Origin: Symsagittifera roscoffensis
Lineage: Eukaryota; Xenacoelomorpha; Acoela; Convolutidae
Assembly (NCBI RefSeq): GCF_963678635.1
Contig: NC_087065.1
Span: 45,295,919 to 45,359,918 of the forward strand
Direction of reading: 5' to 3'
Length of the DNA stretch: 64,000 bases
Shown here: piece after piece, positions 1 through 14,776 of the stretch
Numbering within the stretch: position 1 is the first letter of the stretch
Layout of the letters: every line of letters begins with the position of its first letter
The notes under the pieces: model-generated
Database searches by the model: none
What the model saw: only the letters and a program-made list of their open reading frames with translations
What the model was told of the DNA's origin: nothing
Program-made: the position numbers and the translations under genes

Positions 1-100
1 CCTCTGTTTGCAAGCTCGCAACACGTTGGCGCGACGACTTCGGCGGTGAGTATAACGCGAGTTGTTTTTTAATGCGAGTTGTCGCATTACGCCTGATACG
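1..100 (+). repeat. Partial copy of a dispersed repeat at the window edge
   Basis: The first bases (a CCTCTGTT-GCAAGCTCGCAAC core) recur with few differences at 38310-38345, after which the two copies drift apart. The copy is cut by the window start. No coding potential or terminal repeats are visible, so the class is unknown. Confidence 0.5.
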
Positions 101-149
101 AGCAGATTTGTTAGTATTTGAGTTCAGAAGTGAATACTTTGTTTTTTTA

Positions 150-3100
150 TTATACATTTTCACAGTAAACCCGCGCGGCTCTACGATTTTCTCGATGGAG
201 AAAATTTAAAAATTTGTCGTCAAAAATGATGTTAATTTGCACTTTTAGAAAAAGAAAGTTTTTTTTTAGCTCAATAAATTCCAAAAAAACACTATTCAAT
301 AAACAATAAAATCCAAACATCACTTTTTGGACTTTTTTTGAAATATGTCTGCGGCCCAGCCAATTTTCAAATAAGGGTTGTTTGTCACCACTAAAATATG
401 TGACAAAACTTTCCGACAATCAAAAAATTTATATATTTCATATCTAACGGTTTTTATTTCACCTCTTCACCTATTTGTTTACACGCAGAACTGTTTCGAT
501 GTCGCGTGTAAAAAATATCAGAAATTATGTCTTATACACAAAAACAATTTATTTGCAGCCATTTTGTAACGTTTGGTAAACTTTTTTTGGCCGTGTTCAA
601 GCACATCGAAAGAGATGTGAAATAAATCTTAGTGAGTTAAGTCATAATTTTGAACACACTTCTAAAACAGAGCGTATCTACTTCTTTTATCATTTTCCCC
701 CGGTAACACTGAAGAATATTTTTTGAGAATTGTTTCGGAGTCTAAATAATGGCTATGAAGGCTTCAAAATTATGAAATAGAAATGGAATATCCCTGATTG
801 ATCCGCCAGTAATAGTCAGATTAAGTAAAACCCATTAACATATCTTTTTTTTTCAATATTGTTTCAGGACAAAAGCAGTGAAACTAGAAAAAACAGTACT
901 GTTGCAGTATTGGATAGTACTGTTATAGCAATGTTGTTTTTCGTTCACTCATTTTGGTCTAAAACAGAACTGAATTTTTTTCTTCAAAGTCTAGAATTGA
1001 TTTTCATATTTTGTAATGTGCCGTTACAGTAAAAAACCCTTAGAAAGGCCTTAAAAACAAATATGCTACAAACCAAAAAAAGCGCGGTTTTTTTTTGCAA
1101 AAAATTAGTAATGGGTTAGCTATTGGAATTTTACACCAATTCGAAATGCCGAGAAAAGATAATTTTTAATTTAAAAACGAATTTTTATCTCAAAGTTTTA
1201 ATTCACCCCCACAGCGGAAAAAGCGACAGTTTTATTGTCGCCAATAAAACAAAAATGTGTTAGCGTTGCTAGTTATAAGGCATGATTGACTATATATACC
1301 AGGAAACAACTGTTTTTGACTAAAACATGGAACAAAATTTAATTTAAAAAAAATTGATTCACCCTCCACTGCACTATCGTGGCACTTGTCCAGTACTGTT
1401 GCAGTACTGTGTTTATACTGTTCTTATTATTTAGGCAGAACAATTTGAGATAAGTTTTTTTAGGAATAGGACGCCTAGCTCAAATCGCATTAAAAAATTT
1501 TATTTCGGAGGTCAGAATGGTAGATTATAAAATACTAGAAAAACAGTTTGACAGTGTAGCTATTTTGCTGGCTCCATCAATTTAAAATTTCCAGGTTCAT
1601 TTCAAAAGTTAGAGTATTTTATTAGAGTAAACAAAAAAAGGTATTTACTTTCGGAGTTTAGTACAGCATTCAAATAAAGTTTTTAGATGTCTGAAGAAAC
1701 CTTCGCAAACAAAAATTGAGAAAAAAAGAATAAAATTGCATGTTTTTGGAGTAATTTAGATTAAGAGTTTCTAGATTAAAAAAACCATTTTTTGCATCTT
1801 TCTGTTTGATAAATTGAGTTGATTTTGATGCGATAAGAGTGAGTTCGGAATTTTTTTTTTCAACAGTTTCGTTGGATGGAAAAAATCCTTGCCAAACAGT
1901 TTTTTGAGAAATGGAAAACTGCTTGTCATGAACTTCACATTGCTCAAAATATAACAACTTTTTCTTGCGCTCAACCACTTCCAATAAACTCTAAATTTCA
2001 TTTTTTTTTCGAAATATGCCTGCGGCTCCGCCAATTTTCAAACAAAGGTCTGCTTGTCACCACTAAAATATGTGACAAAATGTTACGACAGATGTCAAAA
2101 ACTATGTATAATAAACAAGAAGCTCAATAATTTTTGTAGCCAATTTGTACATTTATATCAGCAATTTTTTGGCCCTGTTCACGCTCATTGAGAGAAGTTT
2201 GAAATAAAATTTCATGATTTAAGCTGGGAGTGCAGCTATTTTGCTGGCTCCTTCAAGCTGAAATTTCTAGGTTTATGGCAAAAAAAAATCTCTTTTTAAT
2301 TTCCTAGTAATCAATCTTCCAAAAATCGAGTATAAAAATAGAATAAAAAAATTTACAAAAACTTTTCTGCAGTCGAATAAAATTTTTAAGTGTCTGAAGA
2401 AGTTTTGATTAATACATTTGATAAGGAAGAAAAAAATTTGGAATAGTTTAGATCATTTTTTTTTATATAAAACACCATATTTCGCATGTTTTGTGAAATA
2501 TTTTTGGTTTAGTTCGTGACGACAAAAGTGAGTTTGTAAAAAATTGTCTTTTATTTGTGCGCTGAGTAACTGCCAAAAAAATCCCCAAAACTTTATTTTT
2601 GAACTTTCGTTGAAATATGCCTGTAGCCAAGCCTTCTGTTTGTCACCTTTAAAACATGTGAAAAAATCTTCAGACAATCAAAAATGAATTTATTTTACCT
2701 CTAACTGTTCTTAGATTGTTTCTATGCTGCCTGTAAACCAATGTCAGAAAGTATGTATAATAAATAAGAAGTCCAATGTTTTTTGTAGCCATTTTGATTT
2801 TTTTTGGTATTATATTTTTTTTGGCCGTGTTCACGCGCTGAGAGAGAGAGATTTGAAATAAAGTTTCGTAAGTTAGATTGACACTTTAGCTATTTTGCTG
2901 GCTCCATCAAACTGAAATATCTAGGCTCTTGGCAAAAAAACTCCTTTTTAATTTCCTAATAATCAATATTTCAAAAATCAGAGTATACAAATAGAAAAAA
3001 AGTATTTAAAAAAAGTATTCTGCATTCAAAAAATTTTTTTAGGCATCTGAAGAAGTTTTGATTAGCAAATTTGATGAAGAAAAAAATGTTTTTGGCTATT

Positions 3101-3240
3101 TTTTGATAATTTTTCTTAGATAAAACACCATATTCGCATCTTTATGTTTAATTTTTTGAGTGTATTTTGAGAAGACGATTGAGGTCGGAAAATATCCTTG
3201 CCACACAGTTTCCATAAATAGACAAATGCTTGTCATAAGG
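150..3240. repeat. Degenerate tandem repeat array, period about 655-680 bp
   Basis: Three landmarks recur in the same order. The phrase GCTATTTTGCTGGCTCC starts near 1558, 2234 and 2888. A segment around GGCCGTGTTCACGC, followed by a GAGA-rich stretch and TTTGAAATAAA, occurs near 590, 2171 and 2823. A segment around GAAATATGCCTG with TTGTCACC occurs near 330-390 (related, reverse orientation of some words), 1995-2070 and 2605-2650. Spacing between units is about 676 and 654 bp. Units are diverged and A/T-homopolymer rich; short ORFs here are not conserved between units, so I regard it as non-coding satellite-like DNA. Confidence 0.6.
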
Positions 3241-3255
3241 TTTTATTGTTTTATT

Positions 3256-3785
3256 GTTCCGACTTTCGATACGAAAGTAACGGAATATTTGTGCTCGGGG
3301 TGGGTTTTTTTTTTCTCCAGACAAATTTCGACTTTTTAACTAGCCATTTTTGACGGCTTTTTTTATATCATTCGAAAAGTATTGTTGTTTTGAGCTCAAA
3401 TTTGAAAAGATATTTCACCTGTGATCATTTTTCGTAAAGTTACGGGGGTTTAAAGATTGCAATTTTGGCCAATTTGGGACAATTAACGCGCGATATTTCG
3501 CGCTATTAACGCGTAAGCGGAGAGTTAATCCGTCTTAGAAATCGTTCCAAATTGGTTAAAAGAAGCTTCTTTGCCATAATTGGTTTGTTACAAGGAGCGA
3601 AATCTATCCTTTTCTACTTTATATGGCGTGTGGGGGGATGATTTTCATAAAAAATTTCAAATTTTAGAAAAAAAAATTTCATTTTTTTTATTTCATTGAA
3701 TTTTTAATGTTATTACTGCTACATAAACCTTAAAAGCCAGTCGGAACATTCAGGGCTTCGCCCTGTTACGAGCAGTCTTGTTCAA
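3256..3785 (+). repeat. Dispersed repeat family R1, copy A
   Basis: A ~530-bp segment running from a CGATACGAAAGTAACGG word to a GGGCTTCGCCCTGTTACGAGCAG word. The same blocks in the same order occur in reverse orientation at about 17345-18195 and 18818-19270, and in forward orientation (interrupted by another transposon) at about 12940-14310. No ORF and no obvious terminal inverted repeats, so it is a non-autonomous element of unknown class. Confidence 0.65.
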
Positions 3786-4283
3786 TTTGACACGCACTTG
3801 GAATTGTCTGGGATTCGTGAGACTAGTAATGATTGCAATTTTTACTATAAAGGAGTTTTGTGTTTCGATTTTTGAGCTAGTCGATACAATTTTCACTAGA
3901 CTTTGATGCTAGTTTGAGTTTTGATTTTGTAATAGAAAACAGCATAGGTTTTTAGATTTGAAAATTGCATGACCTAGAGTTTGGTACAACCAATAAATTA
4001 TTCCAAATTGCCAAGTAGACAACGCTAAAACCCCCATAACCTTATTATAGATGCTGAAAAATAACAATCACATTTGAAATATCTTTTTACAGTTGAGATC
4101 GCCAGCATGGTTCAGATGTAACAGAAAAAAATTCCGCCAAATACTTTAAACTTTAACAATCAATTTGATCTGAAGAAAAAAGCAAGACGAGCATTGATAT
4201 TCCATTGTTTTCTTCGAACAAGAATAAAGAAAATACTGTTCATTTTCATCGATAAAGCTGAAATGATCTATGATTGGACTCAC
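3786..4283. other. Non-coding stretch 3' of the coiled-coil gene
   Basis: AT-rich sequence between repeat R1 copy A and the last exon I can support on the minus strand. Further 3' exons of the minus-strand coiled-coil gene might be here, but I see none with clear splice sites and codon bias. Confidence 0.3.
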
Positions 4284-5523
4284 TGTTTGATGTGCTTCTC
4301 TCAGCTGGTCTCTCGTGTCATTCAGAAGAATCTGTTTACTAGAAGGCAAAAATAAAACGATCTTTCAGCAATCTTTCATTGCAGATACACTAATAGTCTC
4401 ATTGCTTCAGGTCAATTAAAACAAAAATTTCGTTAATGAATTTCTTTAAAACTTTAACCTTACAGAACTTTGTCTAGTTTTTTAATTTTGTAATTTTGTA
4501 ATAAATCACCTGGCCTTTTCTTGCATGGTCTGGTTAAGATGAGTCACCACTTCCTCGTGTCTCTCCTGCAGTTTGTTCCTCTCGGGGCTAATCAAAAGTA
4601 AATCAAAAGTTAATAAACGAATGGTTAATTAAATTGTTATTATATTAACTAGTAGTTGGTAATTATATCACTGACTGAAGTGTGACATTTTCTTTCTCCA
4701 CGTTGTTGAGGGAGTCCTTCATGTCAGTCATGTTCACCTCAATGTCACCCAAAGTGGACTTAAATAGTAAGTTTCATATTAGTTAATTATTAAGCTTTAA
4801 TTTTTGAATGGGTTGAAATCAATTTATGTACCTCTAATGATTGTATTCGGCATGTGTTCGATTCTCTGGCGGCATTCACCGAAGCTGAAAAATTTTGTTC
4901 TCCTAAGTGCGCAAACTTTCAAACCAACTTAGACATACTCTTGAACAATCAAGGATAATATTTAGATCCATCCAATTCCGATTAATNNNNNNNNNNNNNN
5001 NNNNNNNNNNNNNNNNNNNNNNNNNNNNNNNNNNNNNNNNNNNNNNNNNNNNNNNNNNNNNNNNNNNNNNNNNNNNNNNNNNNNNNNNNNNNNNNNNNNN
5101 NNNNNNNNNNNNNNNNNNNNNNNNNNNNNNNNNNNNNNNNNNNNNNNNNNNNNNNNNNNNNNNNNNNNNNNNNNNNNNNNNNNNNNCGTTCGCTGAGCAA
5201 AATATGCGCGGAGTGTTCCGAACACAGGTAGGTATCTATGCAGATTTTTTTGGGATCTGCTCAGCAATCAGCTAATTATGTTTTTTTACATGAGTATGTT
5301 CTCTTCTAAATGAGTATGTTTTTTAAACGAGTATGAGCAAGTATAGTCAAATTATTTAAAAAAAGAAGATCTGAATAATGAGGTGCGAACCTAGATGTTT
5401 GAGTTTATTCAGTCCCTCGCTGACTTCTGCCTCTTCTTCTTTGTTGTCCCTCCCCCTCATACTTACACTGACCCCTACCCCACCAGAATCAGATGCCCCA
5501 ACTGCACCCGCCGCCTTCTGCAT
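4284..5523 (-). CDS. Coiled-coil protein, five exons, 3' end not found
   Basis: Five GC-richer exons on the minus strand join in phase: 5391-5523, 4832-4884, 4676-4758, 4510-4587 and 4284-4338, each with AG/GT borders. An ATG at 5523 could start the protein; alternatively the CAG at 5518-5520 is an acceptor and exons lie upstream. The first exon is Gly/Ala/Ser rich, then acidic (NKEEEAEVSEGLNKLKHL). The rest (SLNNVEKENVTL, NKLQERHEEVVTHLNQ, NDTRDQLREAHQ) is charged with heptad-like leucines, typical of a coiled coil. The N gap lies in the first intron. I do not recognise the family. It is head-to-head with PPP1R42 with 2.4 kb between the ATGs, so the two may share regulation (inference). Confidence 0.6.
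4987..5186. other. Assembly gap (200 N)
   Basis: Exactly 200 N characters, a usual placeholder length for a scaffold gap, so the true distance is unknown. It sits inside the first intron of the minus-strand coiled-coil gene. Confidence 0.98.
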
Positions 5524-7952
5524 GTTAGTAATTAACCACTTTTAAAAATTAAAGTTGGAGATGATAGAAATGATAACAAAATAAATAAAACAGTTGAGAT
5601 TACAATTGTGACGTGAATATAAACAATTTCAATGAACAGTACTCATGGCTATTTTACAAAGAGAGCTGAGAAATAGAGTTTCGATTGGTATCCAATTGCA
5701 ATAAATGCATTTTTTCACAATTTTGAAAAGCAGTATAACATTTTCTGTGATTTTTTTTCGTCCTATCGTTCTATAGGCGCGTGTGTGTATATGCAATATG
5801 CTTACGAACAAATAAAAATTTCAGCGCTTAAACGCAGATGGTATGATAATACCTGTGCGACTACGATATATTATATGATTACGTTTTCATTGTTGCGTCA
5901 GTTTTCTGTAGTTTTTGGAGCACGTGCAACTGGCAGACATATACCATTTCGTATGTACTCAAATTTAAATCTTTTTGATGTAAAACCATATGCATAACAA
6001 ACCGTTCATCATCTCATCATGAGCTTTTAGTCAATAACCGCTCTTATCAACATCTGATAAATCTATTTTATATATTTTCTTTGCTCGTTTTACTTTGACT
6101 GACTGTGGACTGATGATTGTTATTACATAGCTAGAAAAACAAGTGACACTTTCAAACCAGCAGCTGTTTTTGAGGTATACTGCCACAAGAAAATATCTGT
6201 TATTTTTGGGTTTCTAAACAATCAGACTATTTATGCAAGGCGGTGGTATAGCAACAGTTGAAATATTCCCATACAATTAGGAGTTAGTCACACAAACAGG
6301 TAAGACACTTTATTCTGCAGATAGTGATTTCACTCGACAGAGAATCAACAAAAACTCATCGCCAATAGAACTGAAGAAATTTTTGAAATCAGTTTTTGTT
6401 GCGACCATTGAAAATGGGAAGGAGCTTTGTATTTGGGTGTCTTTTAGTTTTTTTCTTTTTGTTTTCCACGCAAAATCAAGTAGCACAACTAGTCATTGGA
6501 ACGGGTTGAGTGATATATCATATTGAAGCCCTTTCACATGAATAAATCTCTCTAAAAAGGTTATGACATGAAACGGGGCAATACAGCAGTGCCGAACTAC
6601 AACACTGCCGAAAACGAAAGAGTGTTCAACAATGCCGAAAATTGATGATTATAGTTTTGATAAATAGATGATTATACTATAAGGTCAAGAATTTTATAGT
6701 TTTTCCTCAATTTGGAAAAACCGACACCTTATTCTTTTATTTCCGATCATACAGAAAACTCTTTTTTGAGTTTAAATTTATATTATACGCTGTGAGTTGA
6801 CCTAGCTGTCAGAAACAGTCAAAATTTATTCGAATATTAACTTAAAATAATCTCAACCACAAACTAAGCAAGACTGTTTCAACCGACTTTTACAGCGTCA
6901 GCAATTATTAGTTGAAAATTTTTTCCGAGAGCTTCAATAAAAGAAAAAGCATAAATTTGACATAATTTTTCCGTCCTTCTCTAGGTTTTTGCTGAATCAG
7001 ATCCCGCGTCGACAAAAAAACAGTCATACAATTTCACGCTTGTCAAACTAGCATTTCACACGACCAAAAAATTGTGTGTAAGACCTCAATCAATTAAAAA
7101 GCGATTGTAATCTCTCTTCTTGAAATCAAATTATCATCAATTATAATAAAATTTAACGAATTATAATCAAATAATGACCCCTCTATTTTTCGATACAATT
7201 ATAATCGCTTATAATCAATTTCAATCAATTATTTTTATCTCAAATTTGAATTTAAAAAAACCACTATAATCGATGGTAATTGTTTTTGTTTGCCTATTTT
7301 GTTTTCGAGCTTGGGTCGGAGTTTCTAATATTTTATGCTTTTCGTAGGCGTTCATTTATGTGAAAATTGAGAAATCTGTTTTAAGTTTTTCATATCAATT
7401 CAAAATTATACTGTTTTTTTTCATTTTTTCTCCATTAGAGTTGTTTCATGATGCAACATTTTAGTTTTTTTGACCATCAAAATATCAGCACTAGTTTTTT
7501 TCTAAAGTTGTCTCATTGTCGAGAAAATTGATCAAAACTATTCCGATTTTCCGACAAATATCACGTAACTCGATGATACTCAATTTAATTTTACTGTCCA
7601 TTGTTATATATCTTCAAATTTCGCTCTGCATTTTTCTTTGCCTAAATAATTGTCGTTTACTAATTAAAAAAAAATTAGAAAAAATGAAAGTTTTTGAATA
7701 AAAAATTTGACTAGTTACGTTGCTTTTCATTTTTTTTGTGAATGAAATAAAAAACCTGATGTCACGACAGTAAATGCAAGTACTATTTTGAGAGAGACCA
7801 TCAAAGACTAAAATCCAAACCAAGTCAGTTCACGGTACTATAGTTGAAACGAACGAAATAACACAAAAATATATGACGAAATCTGATGTTTAGAATTGTA
7901 TATTCTACACAGGACCTTGAGACTGGAGCAGGAGTGACGCTGGGTGTCTAAA
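5524..7952. other. Intergenic region between divergent genes
   Basis: AT-rich, no ORF with convincing codon bias. It holds a repeat of the TTATAATC-rich family at about 7003-7525. Any promoter shared by the coiled-coil gene and PPP1R42 would be here, but I see no clear core promoter element. Confidence 0.4.
7003..7525 (+). repeat. Dispersed TTATAATC-rich repeat R2, copy 1
   Basis: It starts at a CCCGC word and contains clustered ATTATAATC/GATTATAA words (7090-7270), then a TTTTGTTTTCGAGCTTG block and a GTTTCATGATG...TTTTTTTGACCA block near 7445-7480. The same order of blocks is found at 14313-14776. Non-coding; probably a non-autonomous DNA transposon, but the right end is eroded here. Confidence 0.5.
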
Positions 7953-12462
<4,510 letters not shown>

Positions 12463-12659
12463 AGCTGCTAATCTTATTTGGTTCAAAAAATAATTTTTGC
12501 TTTAAAATATTTTTGACGTATAAATGAAACAATCTTAAATCATTGCTTTAGTTTTTTGTTATGTGCGGTTCCAAAAAGCGCATGGAGAGATCTCCTCCTT
12601 GCCTCTTCCTTGTGGTATTTTTATGCAGCCATAAGTATTAATGCCCATTTATTATTCTT

Positions 12660-12665
12660 AATAAA
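12660..12665 (+). terminator. AATAAA polyadenylation signal of PPP1R42
   Basis: A canonical AATAAA lies 198 nt after the TGA stop of PPP1R42, a normal 3' UTR length; the only convincing signal between the stop and the repeats that begin near 12900. Confidence 0.6.
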
Positions 12666-13001
12666 TTGTATGCTCTGATTTTTCCAAGTTTAATGATGTT
12701 GAATAAAAAAAAATAGTTTAATGAATTTTCTCTGAGAATTTTAACTTCTTATTTACAATGCTAGACTAGAATTCAAAACAAACTATACGTCCTAAAACTG
12801 CGGACTGCGTGTTTCGAAAATCACTGAGTTTTAAAATTTTTCTCCATCCACTTTTAATTAAAATTGCGTTTTTTTGGTTGAAAAAAAGGGACAGGTTTTC
12901 ATAACTATTTGTAAAAAAGAAAAGTATAAAAAAATTTTTGTTCCATTTTGTGCTCCGGGTGGTTTTTTGTCCAGACCAATTTCGACTTTTTAACTAGCAA
13001 T

Positions 13002-14040
13002 CCCGCACTGGAGTTTCATGGGAAATAATCGATTATAGCGGATTATATCGGCGTACAATTCAACCCATACAATTGAATTTCATGACCCATCCAACCACGA
13101 GGGAATTATAATGCATTGTTTTCAAAGTTTTAAAATCCATTATAATCGTTTATTTTGACAAAAAAAATCAATTTTCTAGGCCATAAAAATTCAAAAAAAC
13201 CGATTGTTTTTTTTCTGCAGAAAACTTTTCACAGCTAATTAAATTATTGAAACGATTGGCAGAGATCTTTGCACAAGGACATTTTGTAAAATGTCAGTAG
13301 ACAACAAATTGTTTCAAAATCATTGTTCTGCAAATTCAGAACCCAAGAGAACATGTTCCTCCTAATTTCTATCACCCCTCTCAACTTTTGACAGCCTATG
13401 ATAGGGGTTTGACAGCCTCTAATTTCACACCCACTTTTTTATTGAAAAAAAAAACTCAAAAACGTTGAGCACACCCCCTCCCAGTTTTGAACCCCCTCCC
13501 GCCAGTTTTGACCCCCACCCCCTACCAGTTTTCTAACCCTTACATTTGGTAGATAACATTTCAGTTACCCACCCCTCTCCCTTCGTAAATTTGGGAAGCG
13601 GTGGCCTAAACAGGGGCTTGTTAAAAGTGGTGATGAAGTTTAAGTTGACTAACCCCCCACCCCATTTAAACCCTTCAACCATTAAATGCCCCCGTTCAAT
13701 TGAGGGGGAGTAGTGGTCAGGGGAGAGGTAGTGGGCGTTTTGGAGTGTTAGTGAGCAACTCGCAGTTTTTTTTTAAATGACGATGGTTAAAAAAAAACAA
13801 TTAAGTAACACGTTAAACTGCAAAATTTGCAAAATTCATCAATAACTTCTCAAAAAGTCCATAATAATAGGTTATAATCAATTATTATGGATTATAAAAA
13901 AATAACGGATTATATTGATATAAAAATAGAAGAGTTATAATCCATTTTTGATGGATTATAATCGGTTATTTATGTAGTTTTATGGATACTGACTATAAAA
14001 CAACTATATAAAGTTATTACCCATGAAACACCAGCGCGGG
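13002..14040. mobile_element. Non-autonomous TIR DNA transposon, 1,039 bp, 3-bp TSD AAT
   Basis: Left end 13002-13022 and right end 14020-14040 are inverted repeats, 19 of 21 bases matching, consensus CCCGCnCTGGnGTTTCATGG plus G. The triplet AAT flanks both sides (12999-13001 and 14041-14043) and occurs once at the equivalent empty site in the related R1 copy at 3256, where the word order is continuous. The interior is non-coding: a C-rich tract at 13380-13540 and many TTATAATC words at 13860-13990. No transposase is seen, so it would depend on an autonomous relative. The 3-bp duplication is compatible with the PIF/Harbinger-like group, but the superfamily is not proven. Confidence 0.75.
13440..13540. 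repeat. C-rich tandem words inside the TIR element
   Basis: Four near-repeats of CCCCCTCCC-AGTTTTGA spaced 20-30 bp. The minus strand carries several G runs of 4-5 and could form G-quadruplex structures (inference). No coding sense. Confidence 0.5.
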
Positions 14041-14312
14041 AATTTTGATGGAATTTTTCAAAATCATTCTAAAAATATTGTTGCCCTGAGATCGTGTGTG
14101 TAATTATAGTTCACCTGTTATTATTTTTTGAAAAGTTATGGGGGTTTAAAAACTGTCAGTTTGTAAAAACTATGGTGCTATATTCGATTTAAGCACACTC
14201 GCATCTTTAATTGGCTTAACTGATTTCGGCTCAGTGACCTGGTTTTTGGTCGTTTAAAGGGTAGAATAAGCTTTATGCTTCAATCCGGATTGCACAAAAG
14301 ACTAAGTGGCTT

Positions 14313-14776
14313 CCCGCATCCAGTTTCAAGCGTTATTAATCGAATTTAAAATGTTTTTAGTACCCGTCTTACAAAAATTGAGAAAAAATTGATTTCAATC
14401 AATTAATAACCGATTATAAGCTTTCTTTTTGAAATTAAATATAATCATTATAATACATTATAATTGGTTATAATCGATTACTTTTATCCGAATATCTAGT
14501 TTGTTTGTTTTGCAAAAAAAATCCATCGTAATCCATTATAATTATATCCATTATAATTATATATAAACTCTTTTGTTTGCCCATTTTGTCTTCGAGCTTG
14601 CAAATGTTTTAACAGTTTTTGAATCAATTCAAGTTTATAACGATTTTATTTTTCAATTCTTCTTGATTATAGTTGTTTCATGATGTACATCGTAAGTTTT
14701 TTTGACCACCAAAAAATCAGCACACTGCTTTAGTTTCATGATTTATAAAGAAAAGTTATATCTCATCTTGCGCGGG
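14313..14776 (+). repeat. Dispersed TTATAATC-rich repeat R2, copy 2
   Basis: Starts with CCCGC and ends with GCGGG, and shares with 7003-7525 the blocks TTTTGTCTTCGAGCTTG, GTTTCATGATG and TTTTTTTGACCA in the same order. The CCCGC/GCGGG ends recall the 1,039-bp TIR element, so these may be short relatives, though no matching target duplication is visible. Confidence 0.5.

Larger units (their letters stand above)
12940..14310 (+). repeat. Dispersed repeat family R1, copy D, split by a TIR transposon
   Basis: 12940-13001 matches the start of R1 copy A (GTGCTC-GGGTGG and TTTCGACTTTTTAACTAGC blocks) and 14041-14310 continues the match (AATATTGTTG, TTCACCTGTTATTA, AGTTATGGGGGTTTAAA blocks). The two halves are separated by a 1,039-bp insertion with inverted termini. 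Removing it with one AAT rebuilds the copy A junction order, so R1 is older than the insertion. Confidence 0.65.

Noticed and set aside
4907-5275. ORFs spanning the N run
   Set aside because: They are open only because N codons hide stops; the real bases are unknown.
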